A DNA stretch of 64,000 nucleotides from Micavibrio_C sp964577255 (lineage in GTDB: Bacteria > Pseudomonadota > Alphaproteobacteria > Micavibrionales > Micavibrionaceae), in contig CAZNYM010000007.1 of the NCBI GenBank assembly GCA_964577255.1, positions 1 through 64,000 of the forward strand, in the 5' to 3' direction. The translations under genes were made by a program, and so were the position numbers. The notes below the pieces were generated by a model. That model saw only the letters and a program-made list of their open reading frames with translations. It was not told the origin of the DNA and did no database searches. Shown here in pieces: positions 52,399 to 61,027 of the stretch (positions within the stretch are counted from its first letter, which is position 1; each line of letters starts with the position of its first letter).

Positions 52399-52947
52399 TC
52401 AAATCAGGGCGAGCTTTAATTGCTGTGGTTTCGCCCCCACTGGTGCTTTCTGAAACCGATCCCTGAAAAAATTGACCAGGCCGCACAGGTCGGGATTTTC
52501 CCTCTCCTGCTCCTCGGCAAACCCCAGATCACCAGTAAGCAGTTCCAGCTCTATCCGCTGACAAAGCACGGCTTTTTTTGTCGTTTCCAGATATTCACGG
52601 GGGTTTTCTAGCTCCAGCAAAGCGGTAAAGTCGCCATATTGCAGAGGCCCCTCTTCGGGAATCAGACCTTCTTCTGCATAAACGGCGACATCAAAAGAAT
52701 AGGATCTTTCCGTCACGGCAGGATCGGCGGTCAAAGCGGATATGGCGGCATTCTGAACCTCTTTGATGAATTCACCAGAAGTCAGATGCGCAGGATCGAT
52801 CCGGGATGAAATCGTCAATATTTTCTTGATATCGTCGTCTTCGACGGCAAAAAAACTGCACTCGACCGAAAACATCGGCGGCTCGTCGGGCATAAGACCA
52901 TATTCTTCATAGGCCTCGAATGTCTCAACACCAATTATGCTAACCAT
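52399..52947 (-). CDS. Hypothetical protein with internal duplication
   Basis: A 182-aa acidic protein I do not recognise. Two stretches resemble each other: FEAYEEYGLMPDEPPMFSVE (about 9-28) and VAVYAEEGLIPEEGPLQYGD (about 87-106), each followed by an acidic ExxDx-type segment, suggesting two copies of a small domain. It has no signal peptide or membrane helix. GGGAG precedes the ATG, and gaps to glyA (12 bp) and nrdR (8 bp) place it firmly inside the operon. It is A+T-richer than both neighbours, so it may be a later insertion. Confidence 0.65.
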   Translation of the reverse strand: MVSIIGVETFEAYEEYGLMPDEPPMFSVECSFFAVEDDDIKKILTISSRIDPAHLTSGEFIKEVQNAAISALTADPAVTERSYSFDVAVYAEEGLIPEEGPLQYGDFTALLELENPREYLETTKKAVLCQRIELELLTGDLGFAEEQERENPDLCGLVNFFRDRFQKAPVGAKPQQLKLALI

Positions 52948-52959
52948 TTTTATATCTCC

Positions 52960-54279
52960 CTAGTCCTTATAAAGCGGAAACTTCCGGCACAGCGCCGAAA
53001 CTTTATTCCGCACATCCTGTTCCACGCCCGCGTTGCCCTCGGAACCGTTTTTCGCCAGGCCGTCGAGCACGGTCGTGATCAGCTGGCCGATTTCCTTCCA
53101 TTCCGCCTGCCCGAAGCCGCGCGTGGTGCCGGCGGGCGTGCCCAGGCGCACGCCGCTTGTCACCATCGGTTTTTCCGGATCGTACGGCACGGCGTTCTTG
53201 TTGCAAGTCAGGCCGGCATGCTCGAGCGCCTTCTCCACCACGTTGCCCGTCAGCTTCTTCGGGCGCAGATCGACCAGCACGATATGGCTGTCGGTTCCGC
53301 CCGAAACGATGTCCGCCCCGCCCGCCTTGACCGTTTCGGCCAGGGTTTTGGCGTTGGCGACGACAGCCCTGGCATAGTCTTTAAAGGCAGGCTGCAGCGC
53401 CTCGCCGAAGCACACAGCCTTGGCGGCGATGACGTGCATCAGCGGCCCGCCCTGCAGGCCGGGGAACACGGCGCTGTTGATCTTCTTGCCCAACTCCTCG
53501 TCATTCGACAGCACCATGCCGCCGCGCGGGCCGCGCAGGGTTTTATGCGTGGTGGTGGTGGTGACGTGCGCGTGCGGCAGCGGCGAAGGATAGACGCCCC
53601 CGGCGATCAACCCGGCGTAATGTGCCATGTCGACCATGAAATACGCGCCCACGCTGTCTGCGATGGCGCGGAAGCGCGCCCAGTCGATCACGCGCGGGTA
53701 AGCCGAAGCCCCGGCGATGATCAGCTTCGGCTTGTTCTCTTTCGCCAGGCGCTCGACCTCGTCGTAATCGATCAGCGCGTCGTCCCTGCGCACGCCGTAC
53801 TGCACCGCCTTGAACCATTTGCCCGACTGGTTGGGCGCTGCGCCGTGGGTCAGATGTCCGCCCGAGGCAAGCGCCATGCCGAGGATGGTATCGCCCGGCT
53901 GCAGCAGCGCCATCATCACGGCCTGGTTGGCCTGCGCGCCCGAGTGCGGCTGCACGTTGACAAAACTGCAGTTGAAAAGTTTTTTGGCGCGGTCGCGGGC
54001 CAGGTCTTCGGCGACATCGACGAATTCACAGCCGCCGTAATAGCGTTTGCCCGGCAGGCCTTCGGCGTATTTGTTGGTCAGGGCGGATCCCTGCGCCTCC
54101 ATCACCGCGCGCGAGACGATGTTCTCACTGGCGATCAGCTCGATCTGCGTCTGCTGGCGGTCAAGTTCCTTGCCGATCGCGCCGAAAACTTCAGGATCGC
54201 GGCTCTGCAGATCCGTGGTCAGGAATTTGTTGTAACTTGTCGTCATCGCGTCGTCCTGTTTTCTGGCGGGCACGGTCAT
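52960..54279 (-). CDS. glyA: Serine hydroxymethyltransferase
   Basis: A 439-aa PLP enzyme interconverting serine and glycine with tetrahydrofolate. IELIASENIVSRAVMEAQGS, GKRYYGGCEFVDVAE and the PLP-lysine region VTTTTTHKTLRGPRGGMVLS identify it. The start at 54279 has TGAGGA upstream; MTTSYNKF eleven codons later is the alternative. It lies 14 bp after rpiB in a run with nrdR and nusB, classical neighbours in Alphaproteobacteria. Confidence 0.95.
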   Translation of the reverse strand: MTVPARKQDDAMTTSYNKFLTTDLQSRDPEVFGAIGKELDRQQTQIELIASENIVSRAVMEAQGSALTNKYAEGLPGKRYYGGCEFVDVAEDLARDRAKKLFNCSFVNVQPHSGAQANQAVMMALLQPGDTILGMALASGGHLTHGAAPNQSGKWFKAVQYGVRRDDALIDYDEVERLAKENKPKLIIAGASAYPRVIDWARFRAIADSVGAYFMVDMAHYAGLIAGGVYPSPLPHAHVTTTTTHKTLRGPRGGMVLSNDEELGKKINSAVFPGLQGGPLMHVIAAKAVCFGEALQPAFKDYARAVVANAKTLAETVKAGGADIVSGGTDSHIVLVDLRPKKLTGNVVEKALEHAGLTCNKNAVPYDPEKPMVTSGVRLGTPAGTTRGFGQAEWKEIGQLITTVLDGLAKNGSEGNAGVEQDVRNKVSALCRKFPLYKD

Positions 54280-54293
54280 GGGCTGTCCTCACG

Positions 54294-54743
54294 TTAGAAA
54301 TTCTTCAGCTTCGCCACCCGTTCGGCGTGGCGGCCGCCTTCCCAGCCCGTAGCCAGAAAGGCGTCTATACAATCAAATGCCACGTTGACGCCAATAATTC
54401 TTGCGCCCAGCGCCAGCACGTTGGCGTCGTTATGCTGCCGGGCCAGCCGCGCCATGGTGACGTCGGTGCAAAGGGCGGCGCGGATATGACGGTGCCGGTT
54501 CGCGGCTATGGAAATACCGAGGCCGGTGCCGCAGATGATGATGCCCTTCTCCGCCCGGCCCTTCTCGAGCGCTTCGGCCAATGCATGGCCGTAATCGGCG
54601 TAATTGCAGGATTCCGCGGCATTCGTCCCCAAGTCGAGGAAAGCCAGCCGGTCCTTATAAGCCTCGATGATGGCTTGCTTGAGGGGATAGCCGCCGTGGT
54701 CGGCGGCGATGGCGATCAGGGGCAAAGGCGACATAATCGGCAT
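54294..54743 (-). CDS. rpiB: Ribose-5-phosphate isomerase B
   Basis: A 149-aa sugar-phosphate isomerase of the pentose phosphate pathway. IAIAADHGGYPLKQAIIEAY, the active-site Cys region SCNYADYGHALAEAL and IIICGTGLGISIAANRHRHI are diagnostic of the RpiB/LacAB fold. Two ATGs three codons apart are possible. It follows the DUF6898-type gene by 17 bp and precedes glyA. Confidence 0.92.
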   Translation of the reverse strand: MPIMSPLPLIAIAADHGGYPLKQAIIEAYKDRLAFLDLGTNAAESCNYADYGHALAEALEKGRAEKGIIICGTGLGISIAANRHRHIRAALCTDVTMARLARQHNDANVLALGARIIGVNVAFDCIDAFLATGWEGGRHAERVAKLKNF

Positions 54744-54760
54744 ATTAAGCCCCCGCCGCC

Positions 54761-54961
54761 CTAAATCAATCCCTTCTTTTTCATCACATATTCAAGGCGC
54801 TTGAGGGCGTTGCGCTTCAGCGTCGCCTCCCCCGCCGAGGCAGGGCCCTGGATCGAGATTTCGGTCGTGGTCTGCACATCCATAGCCGACACCTTCACCA
54901 CGCCGCCGACGGGGAAGAATTCAAGGATGATCTCGCGGTTTTGCAGGGGTTGTTCCGTCAT
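54761..54961 (-). CDS. DUF6898-like small protein
   Basis: A 66-aa cytosolic protein: EIILEFFPVGGVVKVSAMDV, then TTTEISIQGPASAGEATLKR and LEYVMKKKGLI. This fits a small alphaproteobacterial family of unknown function often found near metabolic enzymes; the assignment is from memory of the pattern. It heads the run to nusB and is divergent from gcdH, with 44 bp between the starts. Confidence 0.7.
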   Translation of the reverse strand: MTEQPLQNREIILEFFPVGGVVKVSAMDVQTTTEISIQGPASAGEATLKRNALKRLEYVMKKKGLI

Positions 54962-55005
54962 GACTTGGAGTCTAGCATAACCGAAAATAACGCCGCGAAG
55001 AAAGA

Positions 55006-56193
<1,188 letters not shown>

Positions 56194-56202
56194 AAAATCT
56201 TG

Positions 56203-56613
56203 TTATTGAGGAGACACCCCGGGGGCGTTTTGCAGGACGACCACGCCGGGCCAGCCCTTGAATATGCGGCCAAGCTTCGCGGTCACTTCGCTTCGTCTGG
56301 CTTCGTCATCCGTATCGACGTAAAGCCCGACGCGCGCGCTGCTCCGGGCGCGGGACTCATCGCCCCGATAGAAACGCCCCACGGCATCGAAGGCTTTTAT
56401 CAAAGCGCCCCGCGGAGCGGACGGCAGCTCGATCATCCTGATGTCTTCCTTAAGGCGCGGCGCAGGCCCTTCGCCTGCCGCATTAACGGCATACATGTCG
56501 GCCAGACCGTGCCAGGTCAGCTTGCTGATAACTTCCATGCGCAGCGATTTCGGCGCGCGGATCAGAGGACTGCCCGCTTCCTTGCCGAAGGAGAACTTGA
56601 CGGAAAAACCCAT
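56203..56613 (-). CDS. Hypothetical protein, last of a four-gene cassette
   Basis: A 136-aa soluble protein with no recognised family. It starts MGFSVKFSFGKEAGSPLIRA; the middle has paired basic and acidic residues and the end reads GWPGVVVLQNAPGVSPQ. It begins 2 bp after the 68-aa gene on the same strand. No signal peptide or membrane helix is visible. Co-transcription with the three genes before it is likely from spacing. Confidence 0.6.
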   Translation of the reverse strand: MGFSVKFSFGKEAGSPLIRAPKSLRMEVISKLTWHGLADMYAVNAAGEGPAPRLKEDIRMIELPSAPRGALIKAFDAVGRFYRGDESRARSSARVGLYVDTDDEARRSEVTAKLGRIFKGWPGVVVLQNAPGVSPQ

Positions 56614-56615
56614 AC

Positions 56616-56822
56616 TCAGGAGCCTAAACCAAAGCGGGGCGGGTTTTTAGGATCTTTCGCCCGCAGCGAAAAATTATCGCCGGTTTGATAAACCCCCACC
56701 AGCGAACCCACTTTATAACCCTCAGGTTTGCCGTTCGGAAAGCTTGCTTCGCCGAATTCGCCCCCTACCAGGACCAGATCCGGCACCGCCGCGGCTTCGA
56801 TATTGGTTTTGAATTCACGCAT
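56616..56822 (-). CDS. Small hypothetical protein, paralogue of the next upstream gene
   Basis: A 68-aa protein. The ATG at 56822 follows AAGGGAGG at 6-base spacing, a strong ribosome site; the open frame upstream is rejected. VPDLVLVGGEFGEASFPNGK, then SLVGVYQTGDNFSLR, align with SDLLIEGGEVGPPQGTP and GFVGIYKCGPTFRVR of the 78-aa protein. The shared pattern is D-L-x3-GGE-x-G, then a second block VG-[VI]-Y-x2-G-x2-F-x-[LV]-R after about 15-20 residues. Function is unknown; it looks like a small beta domain. Confidence 0.65.
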   Translation of the reverse strand: MREFKTNIEAAAVPDLVLVGGEFGEASFPNGKPEGYKVGSLVGVYQTGDNFSLRAKDPKNPPRFGLGS

Positions 56823-56898
56823 AAATGCCTCCCTTGAAAAATCCACGGGGTGAAAATACCAGAGCCGGATCGATCGGGCAAGAAAAATATTCTGGAAA

Positions 56899-57135
56899 TT
56901 AATCGGGTTCGGTGGAGCCCTGATAAAGGTTTCTGACCCTGAAAGTGGGGCCGCACTTGTAAATTCCCACAAATCCCGCCCTGGCAAGGTCGTCCGCCGT
57001 CCGGGTCGGCGTGCCCTGAGGGGGGCCAACCTCCCCACCCTCGATCAGCAAATCAGAGATTTTCGCTTTTCTGACATTGCGATCCCAGTGGCCGGAAAGG
57101 CTGGATTCAGGGGAGGTTTTGTCTGAAATATCCAT
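56899..57135 (-). CDS. Small hypothetical protein, paralogue of the following gene
   Basis: A 78-aa protein sharing the GGE...VGIY...F.VR pattern with the 68-aa protein encoded next. The N-terminal 30 residues are Ser/Lys-rich. TAGGGG, overlapping the stop of the preceding gene, gives a ribosome site about 10 bases before the ATG. A 76-bp gap with a T/A-rich stretch separates it from the 68-aa gene. It has a single Cys in YKCGPTF. Confidence 0.6.
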   Translation of the reverse strand: MDISDKTSPESSLSGHWDRNVRKAKISDLLIEGGEVGPPQGTPTRTADDLARAGFVGIYKCGPTFRVRNLYQGSTEPD

Positions 57136-57148
57136 GATCCATCAGCCC

Positions 57149-57442
57149 CTAAACGCCGTAAACCCTCATGGAACGGCGCTGCCGGTTATGGAGATTTTCT
57201 GTCTCTACGCGCGCTTCCTCGATGATTTTCAGTTTATGGCCGAGCATCATGGAAATGGTCCCATAGCTGCTGAGCCGCGCTGTAGTGCGCGCCCATAGTT
57301 TATCCGCGGCATCCTTGGTGAAACGCAGCATATCGGCGCTGAGCGCCGGCTCACTTTTCAGGCAATCATGGACTGTTTTGGCATCGGCGTACGTAGTGGC
57401 GGCGCGGTAGAAAGCTTCTTCGATCAGGGTCATTTTACGCAC
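57149..57442 (-). CDS. Hypothetical helical protein, first of a four-gene cassette
   Basis: A 97-aa helical protein rich in Ala, Arg and Thr: EEAFYRAATTYADAKTVHDC, later MLGHKLKIIEEARVETENLH. A GTG start is favoured because GGGAG lies 8 bases before it; an ATG three codons on is possible. There is no recognised domain. It heads the four small genes on the minus strand between the marR-type gene and gcdH. Confidence 0.6.
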   Translation of the reverse strand: MRKMTLIEEAFYRAATTYADAKTVHDCLKSEPALSADMLRFTKDAADKLWARTTARLSSYGTISMMLGHKLKIIEEARVETENLHNRQRRSMRVYGV

Positions 57443-57565
57443 AGCAGGTACTCCCAGCTATTTCCACAATGGATGGAAAATAGAACACATAACCCCCTGC
57501 GTGGACAAGGATTATTGAAAAAATCAGCGCTGTACGAAACAATATTACCGCAAAGCGGGCGCCGC

Positions 57566-58048
57566 TTACTCGAAGTCCTCGGGCCGCATGCTGGCGAAGT
57601 TGGTCTGGCCGGCCCAGAACTGCTCGATCATCTTGAGCGTGCCGTTGAGCTCGCCCAGGCGCTGATCGTTCAGGGCGGTGCCCTTGATCTGACCCTCGTG
57701 GCGCTTGAACATCACGGTGATGGCGTCGCGCAGCTCTTTGCCCTTGGGCGACAGGCGTACGCGCATCGAGCGCTTGTCGTGGACCGAGCGTTCCTGGATC
57801 AGGTAGCCGTTTTCCACCATTTTCTTGACGTTATAGGACACGTTCGAGCCCAGGTAATAGCCACGGATCGTCAGTTCCCCGACCGTCAGCTCGTCGTCGC
57901 CGATGTTGTAAAGGATCATGCTCTGGACGTTGTTGATGTCCTGGACGGCCTTGCGCTCGAGCTCGACCTTCAGCACATCGAGGAAATGCCGGTGCAGGCG
58001 CTCGATCAGCTGGATGGCTTCGAAATAGACGGTGGCGGTCAAAATCAT
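57566..58048 (-). CDS. MarR-family winged-helix regulator (LdtR-like)
   Basis: A 160-aa dimeric DNA-binding protein. The winged helix is seen in MILYNIGDDELTVGELTIRG and YYLGSNVSYNVKKMVENGYL, then ERSVHDKRSMRVRLSPKGKE. It fits the LdtR group, which in Rhizobiales acts on L,D-transpeptidase and stress genes and often sits near hemB. AGGAG is only one base before the ATG but 7 bases before an in-frame TTG two codons later, so translation may begin there. Confidence 0.85.
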   Translation of the reverse strand: MILTATVYFEAIQLIERLHRHFLDVLKVELERKAVQDINNVQSMILYNIGDDELTVGELTIRGYYLGSNVSYNVKKMVENGYLIQERSVHDKRSMRVRLSPKGKELRDAITVMFKRHEGQIKGTALNDQRLGELNGTLKMIEQFWAGQTNFASMRPEDFE

Positions 58049-58190
58049 TCTCCTGGCTGGGCAAAACCGGCGGAATACCGGCTTTTGAAAGACGTATTCC
58101 TCTGAATCATAAAGCAGAAAAGACTACAAACAAGTTAAAAATTGACAGGCATTTCAAGGGTTTATATTTCCATAATAAAATAGCGCTACC

Positions 58191-59246
58191 TCAGGGGTAA
58201 AGCTCCAGCCCGGTAGGCGCGAACAACGCCTCGACCATCGCGGGCGCCACCTCCCCGATCCCCGCCGGCTGCCAGCGCGGCTTTTTGTCCCGGTCGATCA
58301 GCATCGCCCGCACCCCCTCGAAAAATTCCGTTCCGCGCATGAAATGCTGGGCCAGGATGAAATCCTCCTCCACCCCCGCGCAGAAGCTCCGGCCCCGCGA
58401 TCGCCCGACCTTCTCCAGCGCCACCGCCATACTGAGCGGCGCGCGTGTGTCAACAAGCGTCAGGATTTCGCGCGCCCAGGGATCGGGATGGGAAGAGAGA
58501 GTAGAATAAATCTCTTTTATCGTTTTAAAACAGAATATTGAATCAATAATCTCATGTTTTTTCTCAAGAACTGCCGTTGCGTCGTTCTCGAATATATCCT
58601 GACACATTTCGTTGATGATATATTCCGTGTTTACAGGATCTTGCTCCAGATTCCTCATTAAATCTGCGAAGATCGCGCTATCCGCCCCGTGCGTGGCGAA
58701 ACCGCCGTAAAGCGCGTCGCGCGGACCAATCGTCATGCCTGTGACGGCCAGGAACGAACCGCTGTGACCCGGTGCGCGCGCCAGGAAATAGCCGCTGCCG
58801 ATATCGGGGAAAAAGCCGATCCCCGTCTCCGGCATCGCCCAGCGCGTGCGCGCCGTCGCGACACGGTAACGGCACGGCCCGGCCACACCGAACCCGCCCC
58901 CCATGGTGATCCCGTCCATCAGCGCCACCAGCGGCTTGGGGAACGAGAACAACTGCTCGTTCATGCGGTATTCGGCCCGGAAATATTCGTCCAGCAGGTC
59001 CGGCCGGTCGCGCAGGCGGTAACTGGCCTTGATGTCCCCGCCCGCGCAGAAGGCCCGGTCCCCCGCCCCCGTGAACACGACCACGCCTACGCCGGGGTCG
59101 CGCTGCCATTCCGCCAGACCCGCCGACAGGCGCCGTATCATGTTGAGGGTCAGGGCGTTGAGCTGATCCGGCCGGTTGAGAATCACTTGCACCAGCGCGC
59201 CGCGCCGCTCGATCAGGATCTCTTGGTCGCCGTCGGCAGTTGACAT
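58191..59246 (-). CDS. 3-Hydroxyisobutyryl-CoA hydrolase
   Basis: A 351-aa crotonase-superfamily enzyme of valine breakdown. GDRAFCAGGDIKASYRLRD and PLVALMDGITMGGGFGVAGP form the oxyanion hole; MPETGIGFFPDIGSGYFLAR with Glu and Asp is specific to the hydrolase over enoyl-CoA hydratase. The length (about 350) supports this. A stretch of low GC between 58500 and 58680 interrupts otherwise GC-rich codons. It is divergent from hemB. Confidence 0.9.
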   Translation of the reverse strand: MSTADGDQEILIERRGALVQVILNRPDQLNALTLNMIRRLSAGLAEWQRDPGVGVVVFTGAGDRAFCAGGDIKASYRLRDRPDLLDEYFRAEYRMNEQLFSFPKPLVALMDGITMGGGFGVAGPCRYRVATARTRWAMPETGIGFFPDIGSGYFLARAPGHSGSFLAVTGMTIGPRDALYGGFATHGADSAIFADLMRNLEQDPVNTEYIINEMCQDIFENDATAVLEKKHEIIDSIFCFKTIKEIYSTLSSHPDPWAREILTLVDTRAPLSMAVALEKVGRSRGRSFCAGVEEDFILAQHFMRGTEFFEGVRAMLIDRDKKPRWQPAGIGEVAPAMVEALFAPTGLELYP

Positions 59247-59306
59247 TGGGGCACCGGGAGGGCTTTAAAAGGCGGGTATCAACGAAAACACAGGGAAGGC
59301 TACTGC

Positions 59307-60347
59307 ATGTTCCGCACGCAGACAACCGCCAAGATCGCTCCGCAGCCGCAGGACGAAGCATCGTCTGCCCGAGCGCTGACGCACCGTCCACGCCGCCTGC
59401 GGGTCAGCGAGAACATGCGCGGCCTGGTGCGCGAACACCGCCTGCACCCCGACAACCTGATCCTGCCGCTGTTCGTCGAGGAAGGCATAAGCGAGCGCCA
59501 GCCGATCGCCGCCATGCCCGGCGTGTTCCGCGAAAGCGAGCAATCAGCCGCGGCACTGGTCAGGAACGCTTACGGCACAGGTGTGAAAGCCGTGATGCTG
59601 TTCGGCGTATCGCATCACAAGGATCATCGCGGCAGCGACTCGCTGAGCCCCGACGGCTTGCTCGCGCGCATGATCGACCGCGTCAAGCAGGCCAGCCCCG
59701 AAACCGTCGTCATGGCCGATCTGTGCTTCTGCGAATATACCGACCACGGCCACTGCGGCCCGCTCGACGAGCACGGCCGCGTGGCCAATGACGAAACCGT
59801 CGAGAACATCGCCCGCCAGGCCCTGATCGCCGCCGGGGCCGGCGCCGACATCCTGGCGCCCTCGGGCATGATGGATGGTCAGGTAGGCGCGATCCGCGCC
59901 GCGCTCGATCAAAACAATTTCATCGACACCGCCATCCTGGCCTATGCGGCAAAATACGCGTCCTCCTTCTACGGGCCGTTCCGCGACGCCGCCGGCTGCG
60001 CGCTGAAAAAAGGCGACCGCAAGACGCACCAGATGGATCCTGCCAACGGCGACGAAGCACTGCGGGAAGTGGCGCTCGATATCGAACAGGGCGCCGACAT
60101 GGTGATGGTGAAGCCGGGACTTCCGTATCTCGACATCGTCCACCGCGTGAAGCAGGAATTTCGCCTACCCACCTTCGCCTATAACGTCAGCGGTGAGTAC
60201 GCGATGCTGAAATTCGCCGCCGAGCGCGGGGCGCTTAACTATGAAGCGGCGCTGATGGAAATGCTGACGGCGTTCAGGCGCGCCGGGGCCGATGGCATCC
60301 TCACCTACGCCGCCTGCGATGCCGCCGCCCTGCTGAACGGCCGCTAA
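59307..60347 (+). CDS. hemB: Delta-aminolevulinic acid dehydratase (porphobilinogen synthase)
   Basis: A 346-aa haem-pathway enzyme. The Schiff-base lysines are Lys216 (LAYAAKYASSFYGPFRDA) and Lys269 (MVMVKPGLPYLD). Cys140, Cys142 and Cys150 in DLCFCEYTDHGHCG form the zinc site, so this is a Zn-type enzyme, whereas many alphaproteobacterial ones are Mg-type with Asp. Its stop overlaps the stop of the convergent unknown gene by 4 bases. Confidence 0.95.
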   Translation: MFRTQTTAKIAPQPQDEASSARALTHRPRRLRVSENMRGLVREHRLHPDNLILPLFVEEGISERQPIAAMPGVFRESEQSAAALVRNAYGTGVKAVMLFGVSHHKDHRGSDSLSPDGLLARMIDRVKQASPETVVMADLCFCEYTDHGHCGPLDEHGRVANDETVENIARQALIAAGAGADILAPSGMMDGQVGAIRAALDQNNFIDTAILAYAAKYASSFYGPFRDAAGCALKKGDRKTHQMDPANGDEALREVALDIEQGADMVMVKPGLPYLDIVHRVKQEFRLPTFAYNVSGEYAMLKFAAERGALNYEAALMEMLTAFRRAGADGILTYAACDAAALLNGR

Positions 60348-60871
60348 TAAGGCTCGCGGCGAAGTACGGTTCTTATTTCACCGGTCGCGGGTTCGACGAC
60401 CAGTTCCGTAGGCGCTGCCATGTACTCTTCCTCCACCCGCTCATGCGCCGGTTCATCGTCGGCCGCCTTGATCTCCGGCATGTGGCAGTCGTCCGATGTC
60501 ACCACCGGCTCGCCGGCCTTGTACGAGAAATCGCGCATGATCCTGAGATTGCAAAGGCGTGACCCGCCCTCGTCATACGCTGACGCCGTGAGGACATAGG
60601 CGCGGTTGTTGCTCTCGAAAAGGCCGGTACGCTCCACCGCTTCGACCTGTACTTGCTGAATCTTTCCTTCGCGCTCGACGGCAAGCGGCATCCGGCAGGC
60701 CGGGCTGTCCTTTACCCCGGCGCACCGCGCCATGAGCTGCTCGGCATTCGCCGCTTCCTCTTGCTCGTCCTGCGGCATGAACGTCTTCTGCAGGACCATG
60801 ATGGCGATAAAGGCCGTGATGGCCTTGGTCAGCGGCCGGCCGGCTATCGATCGATCTTCGTCTCTGCTCAT
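60344..60871 (-). CDS. Membrane-anchored hypothetical protein
   Basis: A 175-aa protein with an N-terminal hydrophobic stretch (LTKAITAFIAIMVLQKTF), probably a signal anchor, followed by an acidic soluble domain. It contains paired cysteines (ARCAGVKDSPACRM, and single Cys in RLCNLRI and DDCHMPE), suggesting a disulfide-bonded periplasmic part. AGAGGGG lies 10 bases before the ATG. The family is unknown. It is divergent from the EAL gene. Confidence 0.6.
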   Translation of the reverse strand: MSRDEDRSIAGRPLTKAITAFIAIMVLQKTFMPQDEQEEAANAEQLMARCAGVKDSPACRMPLAVEREGKIQQVQVEAVERTGLFESNNRAYVLTASAYDEGGSRLCNLRIMRDFSYKAGEPVVTSDDCHMPEIKAADDEPAHERVEEEYMAAPTELVVEPATGEIRTVLRREPY

Positions 60872-61027
60872 GGAAAATTTCCCCTCTGGTTTGGCGTATA
60901 TAATATGAAAAAGATTGGCCTTGTCCATAAAAACATGACGTAATCCCCGGAAAAACCCGCCTGATTTTCCCTATACACACAATCTCCGGTAGAACCCTGT
61001 TAACCTTTTCCCCCTAGAATAAAGACC

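Noticed and set aside
60999..61004. CtrA half-sites (GTTAAC) before the EAL gene, motA and parE
   Set aside because: Only a hexamer; several are expected by chance in 64 kb, and the second half of the box is missing.
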